Below are positions 52,863 to 63,598 of a stretch of DNA of 64,000 bases, piece by piece. The notes beneath the pieces were generated by a model. The model did not search any database and had not been told where the DNA came from. It saw only the letters and a list, made by a program, of their open reading frames with translations. A program made the position numbers and the translations under genes. How positions within the stretch are numbered: the stretch's first letter is position 1; each line of letters starts with the position of its first letter. Origin of the DNA: Pseudoroseicyclus tamaricis (GTDB lineage: Bacteria; Pseudomonadota; Alphaproteobacteria; Rhodobacterales; Rhodobacteraceae); contig NZ_JAAFYS010000004.1 of assembly GCF_012070395.1 (NCBI RefSeq), forward strand, positions 310,001-374,000, written 5' to 3'.

Positions 52863-53759
52863 TCACGCGCCCACCAGCGCCTTGTAGAGCCCGCGGATCC
52901 GCTCCGTCACCGGCCCCAGCCTGCCCTCTCCGATCACCCTGCCATCGATCTCCGACACCGGCGTCTGCGCGCCGAAGGTGCCGGTCAGGAAGGCCTCGTC
53001 GGCCCCGTAAGTCTCGACCAGGCTGAAGTTTTTCTCGAAGACCGGGATGCCGTTCTCGCGGCAGAGCTGGATCACCTTCCCCCGCGTGATCCCGTTCATG
53101 CAGTAGTCCCCCGTCGAGGTCCACACCTCGCCTTTACGGACGATAAAGAAATTGCAGGCATTGGTGGTGTTCACGAAGCCATGCACATCCAGCATCAGCG
53201 CCTCATCCGCCCCCGCCTTCTCGGCGGCGATGCAGGCGAGGATGCAGTTGAGCTTGGAATGGGAATTCAGCTTCGGGTCCTGGCTCATCGGCAGGCCCCG
53301 GATATGCGGCACCGTCGCCAGCCTGATCGGCCGGCCGATGGCGGGTTTGCTATGCTCCATGATGATGGCCACCGTCGGGCCGGAGCGCGACAGCGACGGA
53401 TGCTGGAAGGGCCGGTGCTTCACGCCCCGCGTCACCATCAGTCGGGCATGGGCATCGCGCTCCATGCCATTGGCCTTGCGCGTCTCTTCCAGCGCATCGG
53501 CCACCTGATCGGGCGTCATCCCGATATCGAGGTCGATCGCCTTGGCGGCCTCGAACAGCCTCGCCATGTGCTCATCGAGGAAGGACCAGCCCCCGGGGTA
53601 GAGCCTCAGCCCCTCCCAGACGCCATCGCCCAGCATGAAGCCGGAATCATAAACGGAGACCATGGCCTCCGCTTTCGGAACGATCCTGCCGTTCAGCCAG
53701 AGGAGGATGCGCTCGTTGCGCGCATCCTCCTCGGACATATGTGTGGAAACTTCTGCCAT
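52863..53759 (-). CDS. Class IV aminotransferase (branched-chain/D-amino acid type)
   Basis: The 298-residue PLP enzyme has the class IV fold: N-terminal NGRIVPKAEAMVSVYDSGFMLGDGVWEGLRLYPGGWSFLDEHMARLFEAAK, the Schiff-base Lys in the KLNSHSKLNCILA segment, EALMLDVHGFVNTTNACNFFIVRKGEVWT and the C-terminal ADEAFLTGTFGAQTPVSEIDGR. It is not a normal IlvE, as the active-site loops differ from IlvE and fit the DAT/BCAT-like subgroup. It precedes the sulfotransferase-like gene on the same strand, and a cytochrome c gene lies upstream at 38 bp. Confidence 0.87.
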   Translation of the reverse strand: MAEVSTHMSEEDARNERILLWLNGRIVPKAEAMVSVYDSGFMLGDGVWEGLRLYPGGWSFLDEHMARLFEAAKAIDLDIGMTPDQVADALEETRKANGMERDAHARLMVTRGVKHRPFQHPSLSRSGPTVAIIMEHSKPAIGRPIRLATVPHIRGLPMSQDPKLNSHSKLNCILACIAAEKAGADEALMLDVHGFVNTTNACNFFIVRKGEVWTSTGDYCMNGITRGKVIQLCRENGIPVFEKNFSLVETYGADEAFLTGTFGAQTPVSEIDGRVIGEGRLGPVTERIRGLYKALVGA

Positions 53760-53797
53760 GGCGCCACTTTTCAGCGGCGCGCCGGCAGGAGCAAGCC

Positions 53798-54316
53798 TCA
53801 GCCGTCGCTTTCGGCGGCGTCTTCCCCTTCGGTCATCTCCTCGTCGGAGGCGCCGTCGTCGGCCATGCCCTCGTCTTCCACCTCGGGCGACACGCTCGTC
53901 AGGAAGGCCCAGATATCATAGGCATCTTCCTCGTGACGAACCTGGAAGGCCATCTTCGAGCGGGCCGAGGAATCGTCCAGATGGGCGCGGAGGAAGCCCG
54001 TCGGGTCCTGCACGTACTCCACGAACCACTCCTCGGTCCACGACGAGCCGTCCTCGCCGAGGATCGGCAGGTAGTCGCTGTAGCGGAAGTCCTCGTCGCT
54101 GCCGACGGGGCGGCTGTTGATCGCGTAGAGGTTCGGGCCGGTGCGGGCGTTGCGGCCGGCAATCGTTTCGCCCTCGTCGTCGACTACGACGTGGCACGCC
54201 ACGCACTGGCGAGAGAAGAGCGTTTCGCCGTTCTCGGCGTCGCCCATCATCTCGTCCTGCGCGAAGACCGGGGCAGCCGCGAGCGCGGTGATCCCGGCGA
54301 GAATGAACGGTTTCAT
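53798..54316 (-). CDS. Periplasmic c-type cytochrome with acidic tail
   Basis: The 172-residue precursor has a signal peptide (to FA, residue 19) and one haem c site, C38-V-A-C41-H42. Met122 (SKMAF) is the likely distal ligand, as in class I cytochromes c2/c556-like carriers. The last 28 residues are a highly acidic tail (EVEDEGMADDGASDEEMTEGEDAAESDG). It may carry electrons from the bc1 complex. ATG 54316 has AGGAGGA upstream. It is 38 bp upstream of the aminotransferase gene on the same strand. Confidence 0.88.
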   Translation of the reverse strand: MKPFILAGITALAAAPVFAQDEMMGDAENGETLFSRQCVACHVVVDDEGETIAGRNARTGPNLYAINSRPVGSDEDFRYSDYLPILGEDGSSWTEEWFVEYVQDPTGFLRAHLDDSSARSKMAFQVRHEEDAYDIWAFLTSVSPEVEDEGMADDGASDEEMTEGEDAAESDG

Positions 54317-54450
54317 AGTGTCCTCCTGCATCGAACATCCCGCCGGTCGTCCGGCAGGGGTTTGCAGACGAACATAATGCCCTGAGGCAGGCGCGCCAGC
54401 CCACCGTGCCATCTATCGGCGCGCTCGGCCCCGCAGATCTCCAATAAGAG

Positions 54451-55326
54451 TCATTTGTTTTCCGAAGGTGAGGCCTCCACCTCTCCCCTGAGCGGGATGC
54501 CCGCCGCCGCCCCCGGCCGCGTCACCTTGAGCGCCGCGGCCCGCAGCGCCAGGCCGATGGCCGCCTCCATCCCCTGCCCCTCGTCGAGCCCCGCGAGGAG
54601 GTAGCCGGCGAAGGTGTCGCCGGCGCCGGTGGTGTCGCGCGCCGTGACCTTCGGCGCCGAAAACTCCGCTGCGCCCTCAGGCCCATACCACGTTACGCCC
54701 TCGGCCCCGCGGGTGACGATCACGTCCGCCACCCCCAGCGCGTCCGGCGCCCGCCCCGTCGCCTCCTGCAGCTGCGCCGCCTCGACGGCGTTGAGGATCA
54801 GAAGGTCGGCATGGGGCAGCATCGCCGACACCGCCCCGGCCTCGAACGGCGCCGCGCAGTAGCACACCCGCAGCCCCGCCGCGCTGGCCCGCGCCGCCGC
54901 GTCCTCCTGTCCGTTGGTCTCGTTCTGCGTCACGAAGATGTCACCCGCCTGCGCCGCACCCAGCGCCGCCGCAACCTCTTCCCCGGCGATCGTCATGTTC
55001 GCCCCGGGCAGCAGCACGATGGCATTCTCGCCCCCCGCGTCGACGGTGATCACCGCGTGCCCCGTCGGCCCCTCGCGCCGCGCCACGTGCTCCAGCCCGA
55101 CGCCGTAGCCCTCCAGCTCCGCCAGCACCCGCTCGGCGCCCTCGCCCACGGCGCCCACGTGCACGACCCTCCCGCCCGCCTTCGCGGCGGCGACGGAGAG
55201 GTTCGCGCCCTTGCCGCCCAGCCCCTGCGCGTAATCGGTGGAGGCCAGCGTCTCCCCCAGCGCCGGGATGCGCGGCACCTGGTAGACATGGTCGACGTTG
55301 ATCGAACCGAGGTTGAAGATCGTCAC
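54451..55326 (-). CDS. Ribokinase (PfkB family)
   Basis: The 291-residue sugar kinase has the N-terminal PfkB segment (NLGSINVDHVYQVPRIPALGETLASTDYAQGLGGKGANLSVAAAKAG) and the C-terminal catalytic box (DTTGAGDTFAGYLLAG, with Asp as the base). GANLSVA and VLLPGANM fit ribokinase, but other PfkB sugar or nucleoside kinases cannot be excluded. The start lies just after a GGCCAAAAATA-box repeat. No ribose transport genes are adjacent. Downstream of malic enzyme on the same strand, 85 bp. Confidence 0.85.
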   Translation of the reverse strand: MTIFNLGSINVDHVYQVPRIPALGETLASTDYAQGLGGKGANLSVAAAKAGGRVVHVGAVGEGAERVLAELEGYGVGLEHVARREGPTGHAVITVDAGGENAIVLLPGANMTIAGEEVAAALGAAQAGDIFVTQNETNGQEDAAARASAAGLRVCYCAAPFEAGAVSAMLPHADLLILNAVEAAQLQEATGRAPDALGVADVIVTRGAEGVTWYGPEGAAEFSAPKVTARDTTGAGDTFAGYLLAGLDEGQGMEAAIGLALRAAALKVTRPGAAAGIPLRGEVEASPSENK

Positions 55327-55338
55327 GCGGGATCCCCT

Positions 55339-55389
55339 TTCATCTGGCCAAAAATACCCTCGGGGGGTTCCGGGGGGCTGGCCCCCCGG
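55339..55389 (+). repeat. GGCCAAAAATA-box hairpin repeat, copy 3
   Basis: The box TTTCATCTGGCCAAAAATACC is followed by CTCGGGGGG and the hairpin CCGGGGGGC-TG-GCCCCCCGG. It lies between the malic enzyme stop and the ribokinase start (both minus), with the G/C hairpin followed by TATTTTTGG on the minus strand, so here it could terminate maeB. Confidence 0.8.
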
Positions 55390-55411
55390 CCGCTCTCCAC
55401 CCCGAGACCGG

Positions 55412-57667
<2,256 letters not shown>

Positions 57668-57759
57668 GTGGGGCTCCTCCCGGTCTTCTCCCGAAGCAAC
57701 TCCATAGGACATGCGGGGGATTGGGGGAAGCGGGGAGGGTGACGGGCCAGTGTGCGCCA

Positions 57760-57999
57760 GTCCAGCGTTGCCGCTCCTCTCCCGCCCGGAATCAAGCCGA
57801 AGGCGCCGGGCGAGCGCCTGCCCGTCCCGGCGGGCTGGCGCTCTGGTGAAGGCAGCGCGAAGCTCGGAGCATGGAGGGGTGTGGCCAGAATAAATCGAGA
57901 AGCGGCGTGGGAGGAGCGCCACCCCACGGGCAGGCGCTCACCCAGCGCGGCACCGTCTGGGCGGGATGTCGGCGAAGGTGGGTTGGAAACCCACCCTAC
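57760..57999 (-). repeat. REP-pseudoknot composite element, copy 6
   Basis: In minus orientation, the REP unit is at 57977-57999, B near 57918-57940 and B' near 57800-57825. AATAAATCG is at about 57890. The s arm (AGAAGCGGC near 57900) and s' (GCCGCTCCT near 57770) pair with one mismatch. It fills the gap between maeB and mutS with nothing else visible. Confidence 0.8.
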
Positions 58000-58080
58000 G
58001 GGCCGGGTCACGGCGCCCCGCCCCCTTTCGCCCGCCCGCCCCGCGTCCTACTCTGCCGCCCTCAACCGAAGGGGGCAGGC

Positions 58081-60702
58081 ATGAGCGCAGACGGCGCCAC
58101 GCCGATGATGACGCAATATCTGGAGATCAAGGAGAGCCAGCCCGGCGCCCTTCTCTTCTACCGGATGGGCGACTTCTACGAGATGTTCTTCGACGACGCG
58201 ATCGCCGCCGCCGAGGCGCTCGACATCGCGCTCACCAAGCGGGGCAAGCACCTCGGCGAGGATATCGCCATGTGCGGCGTGCCCGTCCACGCCGCCGAGG
58301 GATACCTCCTCCAGCTCATCCGCAAGGGCTTCCGCGTCGCCATCGCCGAGCAGATGGAAGACCCGGCGGAGGCCAAGAAGCGCGGCTCCAAAACCGTCGT
58401 GAAACGCGAGGTGGTGCGGCTGGTCACGCCCGGCACGCTCTCCGAAGAGGCGCTGCTGGATGCGCGCCGCCACAACTTCCTCGCCGCCTTCGCCGAGGTG
58501 CGCGATGACGGGGCCCTCGCCTGGATCGACATGTCGACCGGCGGCTTCTGGGTGACGACCTGCGCGCCATCGCGCCTCGCGCCGGAGCTCGCCCGCCTCG
58601 GCCCCCGCGAGGTGCTGATGGCCGAGGGGGCCGAGGGGCCCTATGCGAGCCTCGTGGCGGAGGCGGGGGCAGCGCTGACGCCGGTGCACAAGGGGACGTT
58701 CGACTCGACGGCCGGGGAGCGGCGACTCTGCGGGCTCTTCAACGTGACCTCGCTCGAAGGCTTCGGCGCCTTCACCCGGGCGGAGATCGCCGCGATGGCG
58801 GCGCTGGCGGAGTATCTGGACCTCACCCAGCGCGGGCAGATGCCGCTCCTGCGCCCGCCCCAGCGCGAGCGGGCCGGGGCCATGATGCAAATCGACGCCG
58901 CGACCCGCCGCTCGCTGGAGCTGACGCATGCCACGGGCGGCGGCCGCGCCGGCTCTCTCCTCGCCTGCATCGACCGGACGGTGACCGCCGCCGGGGCGCG
59001 CCTGCTGGAGCGGCGGCTCTCGGCGCCGTCGTGCGACCTCGCCACCATCCACGCCCGGCAAGCCGGCGTGGCGGCGCTGGTGGAGGCTGGCGGGCTCCGC
59101 CGCGACCTGCGCGAGCGGCTGCGGGCCGTGCATGACATCGACCGGGCTCTCTCGCGCCTGTCGTTGGGCCGCGCCGGGCCGCGTGACCTCGCCGCCATCC
59201 GCGATTCCGTCGCGGAGGCCGGGCGGCTCGCCGAGCGGCTGGAGGGCGAGGAGCTGCCAGAGGAGCTCGCGCAGGCGGCGGGCGCGCTGACCGGCATGGA
59301 GGAGCTGGGCGAGCTGCTCGATGCCGCGTTGATCGCAGAGCCGCCCCTGCTGGCGCGCGACGGCGGCTTCACCGCGCGGGGCTTCGACGAGGAGCTCGAC
59401 GAGGCCCGCACCCTCCGCGACGAGGGGCGCGGCGTGATCGCCGGGATGCAGGCGGAGTATGCCGAGCGCTCGGGCGTGAGCGCGCTGAAGATCAAGCACA
59501 ACAACGTCCTGGGCTATTTCATCGAGGTGACGGCGACGCATGAGGCGAAGATGCGGGCGCTGCCGGAGGTGTTCATCCACCGCCAGACGACCGCCAGCCA
59601 GGTGCGCTTCACCACGGTCGAGCTGAACGAGCTGGAGACGCGCATCCTCAACGCCGGGGGCCGGGCACTGGAGCTGGAAAAGCGGATCTTCACCCGTCTG
59701 AGCGAGGCCGTGCTGGCCGAGGCCGGCCCGCTCGGGGCGCTCGCGCGGGCGCTGGCGGAGATCGACCTCGCCGCCGGGCTGGCGGAGCTGGCGGCGGCCG
59801 AGGATTGGGCCCGCCCGGTGCTGGAAGACAGCCGCGCCTTCGAGATCACCGCCGGGCGTCACCCCGTGGTGGCCGAGGCGCTGCGCCGCGAGGGCAAGCC
59901 CTTCGTCGCCAATGATTGCGGATTGAGCGAGGCGGCGATCTGGCTGCTGACCGGGCCGAACATGGCCGGCAAATCCACCTTCCTGCGCCAGAACGCGCTC
60001 ATCGCCATCCTCGCCCAGATCGGCGCCTACGTGCCGGCGGAAGCGGCCTGTATCGGGCTGGTCAGCCAGATCTTCTCTCGCGTCGGCGCGTCGGATGACC
60101 TCGCCCGCGGCCGCTCGACCTTCATGGTCGAGATGGTGGAGACGGCGGCGATCCTGCACCAGGCCGACGACCGGGCGCTGGTGATACTTGATGAGATCGG
60201 GCGCGGCACGGCGACGTGGGACGGCCTTTCCATCGCCTGGGCGGTGCTTGAGCACCTGCAGGCGGTGAACCGGTGCCGGGGCATCTTCGCGACGCATTAC
60301 CACGAGCTGGCGGCGCTGGCCGGGCGGCTAGACGGGGTGGAGAACGCCCATGTCGCGGTGCGCGAATGGGAGGGCGACGTGATCTTCCTGCACGAGGTGC
60401 AGGAGGGCGCGGCGGAGAGCTCCTACGGCGTTCAGGTGGCGCGGCTGGCGGGGCTGCCCGAGGCGGCCGTGGCGCGAGCGCGGGATGTGCTGAAGGCGCT
60501 GGAGGAAGGTGAGCGGGAGGGCGGGGCCTCGGCGGCGCTGATCGACGATCTGCCGTTGTTCGCCGCGGCTCCGCCGGCGCCGGTCGCGAAGCCGGTGGTG
60601 CGGGAGAGTGAGGTGGAGGCGGCGCTCAGGGATGTGTTGCCGGATGAGCTGAGCCCGCGGGAGGCGTTGGAGCTCGTGTATCGGTTGAAGGGGATGGTTT
60701 AG
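58081..60702 (+). CDS. mutS: DNA mismatch repair protein MutS
   Basis: MutS recognises mismatches and small loops. The 873-residue protein has the mismatch-binding loop near the N-terminus (GALLFYRMGDFYEMFFDDA, with the Phe-x-Glu residues), the lever/clamp helices, and the ABC ATPase with Walker A (LTGPNMAGKSTFLRQNA), FSRVGASDDLARGRSTFMVEM, Walker B (LVILDEIGRGTATWDG) and THYHELA. The C-terminus is a standard tail without an obvious beta-clamp motif. ATG 58081 is the family start (MSADGATPMMTQYLEIK). It is single, between two repeat-filled gaps. Confidence 0.97.
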   Translation: MSADGATPMMTQYLEIKESQPGALLFYRMGDFYEMFFDDAIAAAEALDIALTKRGKHLGEDIAMCGVPVHAAEGYLLQLIRKGFRVAIAEQMEDPAEAKKRGSKTVVKREVVRLVTPGTLSEEALLDARRHNFLAAFAEVRDDGALAWIDMSTGGFWVTTCAPSRLAPELARLGPREVLMAEGAEGPYASLVAEAGAALTPVHKGTFDSTAGERRLCGLFNVTSLEGFGAFTRAEIAAMAALAEYLDLTQRGQMPLLRPPQRERAGAMMQIDAATRRSLELTHATGGGRAGSLLACIDRTVTAAGARLLERRLSAPSCDLATIHARQAGVAALVEAGGLRRDLRERLRAVHDIDRALSRLSLGRAGPRDLAAIRDSVAEAGRLAERLEGEELPEELAQAAGALTGMEELGELLDAALIAEPPLLARDGGFTARGFDEELDEARTLRDEGRGVIAGMQAEYAERSGVSALKIKHNNVLGYFIEVTATHEAKMRALPEVFIHRQTTASQVRFTTVELNELETRILNAGGRALELEKRIFTRLSEAVLAEAGPLGALARALAEIDLAAGLAELAAAEDWARPVLEDSRAFEITAGRHPVVAEALRREGKPFVANDCGLSEAAIWLLTGPNMAGKSTFLRQNALIAILAQIGAYVPAEAACIGLVSQIFSRVGASDDLARGRSTFMVEMVETAAILHQADDRALVILDEIGRGTATWDGLSIAWAVLEHLQAVNRCRGIFATHYHELAALAGRLDGVENAHVAVREWEGDVIFLHEVQEGAAESSYGVQVARLAGLPEAAVARARDVLKALEEGEREGGASAALIDDLPLFAAAPPAPVAKPVVRESEVEAALRDVLPDELSPREALELVYRLKGMV

Positions 60703-60709
60703 AGCGGGC

Positions 60710-61010
60710 GGTGCGTTGGAACCCCACCCTACGAGTGGTTAGGGGCCGGTCCTCGTAGAGAAGCAGGGTGACCGCCCGGCTCGAGCTGTTCCCCCGCCCG
60801 GTGCGCGCCAAAGGCGCAGGGCGAGCGCCGGCCCGTCCCGCGGGCTGGCGCTCCGGTGACGTCGGCGCCTCGCTCGGAGCGCAGAGATGATGGCACCATA
60901 AATCGAGGAGCGGAGCCTTCGGGGTGCCACCCCACGTGCCGGCGCTCGACCTGCGCTTGTGAGGGACGCGCAAGATGGAGAGGGGGAGGTGGGTTGAACG
61001 CCCACCCTAC
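60710..61010 (-). repeat. REP-pseudoknot composite element, copy 7, flanked by a degenerate REP
   Basis: Minus orientation: REP unit at 60988-61010, B near 60932-60955 (diverged), B' at about 60812-60836, CATAAATCG at about 60898. A second, decayed REP unit (GGTGCGTTGGAACCCC...) is at 60710-60732 in the same orientation. It occupies most of the 379-bp gap between mutS and grpE. Confidence 0.75.
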
Positions 61011-61012
61011 GG

Positions 61013-61037
61013 AAAAGGGCGGAGACTCGCTCCGCCC
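61013..61037 (-). terminator. Rho-independent terminator of grpE
   Basis: On the minus strand GGGCGGAG / CTCCGCCC with a CGAGT loop is followed by TTTT. It lies 45 bp after the grpE stop and next to the REP unit of copy 7. Confidence 0.8.
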
Positions 61038-61081
61038 TCTGGTCCGTCTCTCGGAGACCGCATGGCCCCGAAGGGCTGCCC

Positions 61082-61678
61082 TCAGTTCGCCGGGGTCGAG
61101 GAGACGCCGACCTGGGCGGCGCGCAGGAGGCGGCCCTGGAGGGTGAAGCCGATGGCCATGACCTGGATGATGTCGCCGGCGCGGGTGTTCGGCACGGGGG
61201 CCTCGAACATCGCCTCGTGTATCTTCGGGTCGAAGCGGTCGCCCACCTCCGGCGTGATCTGCACGATGCCGTGGCGGGTGAAGGTATCCAGCAGGGCGCG
61301 CATCGTCAGCTCGATGCCCTCGACCAGCGGCGCGTTATCCTTCTTGAGATCCTCGCCCACCGCGTCGAGCGCGCGGGAGAGGTTGTCGTAGATAGGCAGA
61401 AGGTCGCCGGCGAGGCGGGAGGCGCCGTAGGCCTCGCCCTCGCGGCGGGACCGGTCGGCCCGCTTGCGGGCATTCTCCGCCTCCGCGAGAGCGCGGAAGA
61501 ACTTGTCGCGGAAATCGTCGCGCTCGGCCGTCACGGCCTCCAGCGCGTCGGAGGCGGGCTCCTCCGCGGGGCCGCCGGCTGCGCGGTTGGCGTCGATTTC
61601 GGCCTGTTCCGCCTCGATCGCCTCTGCCTCGGCGGCGAGATCGTCGAGGCTTTGCGGCTCGGGGTTCTTGCTCGACAT
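61082..61678 (-). CDS. grpE: GrpE nucleotide exchange factor
   Basis: GrpE releases ADP from DnaK. The 198-residue protein has the acidic N-terminus, a long coiled coil (DALEAVTAERDDFRDKFFRALAEAENARKRADRSRREGEAYGASRLAGDLLPIYDNLSRALDA) and the C-terminal beta domain with HGIVQITPEVGDRFDPKIHEAMFE and GRLLRAAQVGV. It is 18 bp downstream of hrcA on the same strand, so heat-shock control by HrcA is likely. Confidence 0.96.
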   Translation of the reverse strand: MSSKNPEPQSLDDLAAEAEAIEAEQAEIDANRAAGGPAEEPASDALEAVTAERDDFRDKFFRALAEAENARKRADRSRREGEAYGASRLAGDLLPIYDNLSRALDAVGEDLKKDNAPLVEGIELTMRALLDTFTRHGIVQITPEVGDRFDPKIHEAMFEAPVPNTRAGDIIQVMAIGFTLQGRLLRAAQVGVSSTPAN

Positions 61679-61696
61679 GTCGTCCTCTTGCTGTCT

Positions 61697-62761
61697 TCAG
61701 GCCCGCCCGGCGAGCAGCCGCCCGACGAGCTGCGCCGTGTAATCCACGATGGGCACGATGCGACCGTAGTTAAGCCGCGTCGGCCCGATGATTCCAACGG
61801 CGCCGATAATCTTACGGTCGGCGTTCATATAGGGAGAAACCACGAGAGAGCTACCCGAAAGTGAAAAGAGCTTGTTCTCGGAGCCGATGAAGATCCGCAC
61901 CCCTTCCCCGCCCTCGGCGAGCTCGAGGAAGGAGGCGATGTCGCGCTTGCGCTCGAGGTCGTCGAAGAGCAGGCGAATGCGCTCCAGATCGGCCTCGGAG
62001 GCCGCATCCTCGGAGAGGAGATTGCCGCGGCCGCGCACGATGAGGCGATCTGGCTCCCCCTCCGCCACCGCCCAGGAGGCGAGGCCGGTCTCGACGAGGC
62101 TGGCGGCCAGAGAATCGATCTCCTGCCGGCGGGCCTTGATCTCCCGCGACATGACGGTGCGCAGCTCGGAGAGGCCGCGCCCCTCGGCAATGGCGGAGAC
62201 GAAGTTGGCCGCTTCGCGCAGGGAGGCGGGCGTCTGGCCGGGGGGCGGGGTGAAGAGGCGGTTCTCGACATGGCCATCGGCGAAGACCAGCACCACCAGC
62301 GCCCTGTCCGGCGCGAGGGAGAGGAACTCGACATGGCGAATCGGCGCCTCGTGCTTGGGCGCCAGCACCAGCGAAGCGCCGCGCGTCAGGCCCGAGAGGG
62401 CGGAGCCAACGCGGTCGAGCAGCGCCGGCAGCTCGGATTGGTCGCCCGCCGCGCCCTCAAGCAGCTCACGCTCCTCGCCGCCGACGGCGGAAACCTCGAG
62501 CAGGCCGTCGACGAACATGCGCAGCCCCGCCTCCGTCGGCATGCGGCCGGCGGAGATGTGGGGAGCACCGAGCAGGCCGAGATATTCAAGGTCCTGCATG
62601 GTGTTGCGGATGGTGGCGGCGGAGACCTTCTGGCTCATCTGACGCGTGAGCGAACGGGAGCCGACCGGCGCGCCGGTTTCGAGATAGGCTTCCACCACGC
62701 GGCGGAACACCTCTCGGGAACGGTCGGAGAGATCCTGGATATTCGGGCTCGTGTCCTGCAT
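61697..62761 (-). CDS. hrcA: Heat-inducible transcription repressor HrcA
   Basis: HrcA represses chaperone operons by binding CIRCE. The 354-residue protein has the winged N-terminus (LSDRSREVFRRVVEAYLETGAPVGSRSLTRQMSQKVSAATIRNTMQDLEYLGLLGAPHISAGRMPTEAGLRMFVDGLL) and the GAF-like middle and C-terminus (SSLVVSPYMNADRKIIGAVGIIGPTRLNYGRIVPIVDYTAQLVGRLL). The 118-bp gap to the divergent rph gene holds no CIRCE (TTAGCACTC-N9-GAGTGCTAA), so its own operon is not obviously CIRCE-controlled. Confidence 0.96.
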   Translation of the reverse strand: MQDTSPNIQDLSDRSREVFRRVVEAYLETGAPVGSRSLTRQMSQKVSAATIRNTMQDLEYLGLLGAPHISAGRMPTEAGLRMFVDGLLEVSAVGGEERELLEGAAGDQSELPALLDRVGSALSGLTRGASLVLAPKHEAPIRHVEFLSLAPDRALVVLVFADGHVENRLFTPPPGQTPASLREAANFVSAIAEGRGLSELRTVMSREIKARRQEIDSLAASLVETGLASWAVAEGEPDRLIVRGRGNLLSEDAASEADLERIRLLFDDLERKRDIASFLELAEGGEGVRIFIGSENKLFSLSGSSLVVSPYMNADRKIIGAVGIIGPTRLNYGRIVPIVDYTAQLVGRLLAGRA

Positions 62762-62878
62762 GGGCCTGCCTCGCGAGGAGCCGGGACATTAAGGCCGACG
62801 CAGCCGCGAGGTCAATGAGGGTTGGATTTCACCGGGGCGAAGCGTATCCCGCCCGGCATCAAATGAGGGAGAGTTGCC

Positions 62879-63598
62879 ATGCGCCCGTCCGGACGAGCGA
62901 ACGACGAGATGCGGGAAGTGTCGATCGAGACGGGGGTGAACGCCCACGCGGAGGGCTCCTGCCTGATCCGCGTCGGCCGCACGCAGGTGATCTGCACGGC
63001 GACGCTGGAGGAGAAAGCGCCGTCCTTCCTCAAGGGCTCCGGCCTTGGCTGGGTCACGGCGGAGTACGGGATGCTGCCCCGCGCCACCAACACGCGGATG
63101 CGACGCGAGGCGAAGACCTCGCAAGGCGGCCGCACGCAGGAGATCCAGCGGCTCATCGGCCGCGCCCTGCGCGCCGGGGTGGACCGGGTGGCGCTCGGCG
63201 AGCGGCAGATCGTCGTGGATTGCGACGTGATCCAGGCCGATGGCGGCACCCGTTGCGCCTCGATCACAGGCGGCTGGGTGGCCCTCCGCCTCGCAGTGAA
63301 CCGGCTGATGAAGGCCGGGCTGGTGACGGCGGACCCGCTGGTGACGCCGGTGAGCGCGGTGAGTTGCGGCATCTATGCCGGCCAGCCGGTGCTGGACCTC
63401 GACTACCCCGAGGACAGCGAGGCGGGCGTTGACGGAAACTTCATCCTCTGCGGCGACCGTATGGTCGAGGTGCAGATGAGCGCCGAGGGGGCGACCTTCT
63501 CGCGCGACGAGATGGGCAAGCTGCTCGACCTCGCCGAGGCGGGCTGCGCGCGACTGTCGGAGATCCAGCTCGAGGCGGCGAAGAATGCGTCGGTTTGA
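62879..63598 (+). CDS. rph: Ribonuclease PH
   Basis: RNase PH trims the 3' end of tRNA precursors by phosphorolysis. The 239-residue protein has [76 protein letters not shown] and [18 protein letters not shown], all diagnostic. It is divergent from hrcA and its stop overlaps the start of rdgB by 14 bp. Confidence 0.97.
   Translation: MRPSGRANDEMREVSIETGVNAHAEGSCLIRVGRTQVICTATLEEKAPSFLKGSGLGWVTAEYGMLPRATNTRMRREAKTSQGGRTQEIQRLIGRALRAGVDRVALGERQIVVDCDVIQADGGTRCASITGGWVALRLAVNRLMKAGLVTADPLVTPVSAVSCGIYAGQPVLDLDYPEDSEAGVDGNFILCGDRMVEVQMSAEGATFSRDEMGKLLDLAEAGCARLSEIQLEAAKNASV

Noticed and set aside
58048-60303. A 751-codon minus-strand frame across mutS
   Set aside because: MutS is unmistakable on the plus strand; the opposite frame is the usual shadow of GC-rich third codon positions.
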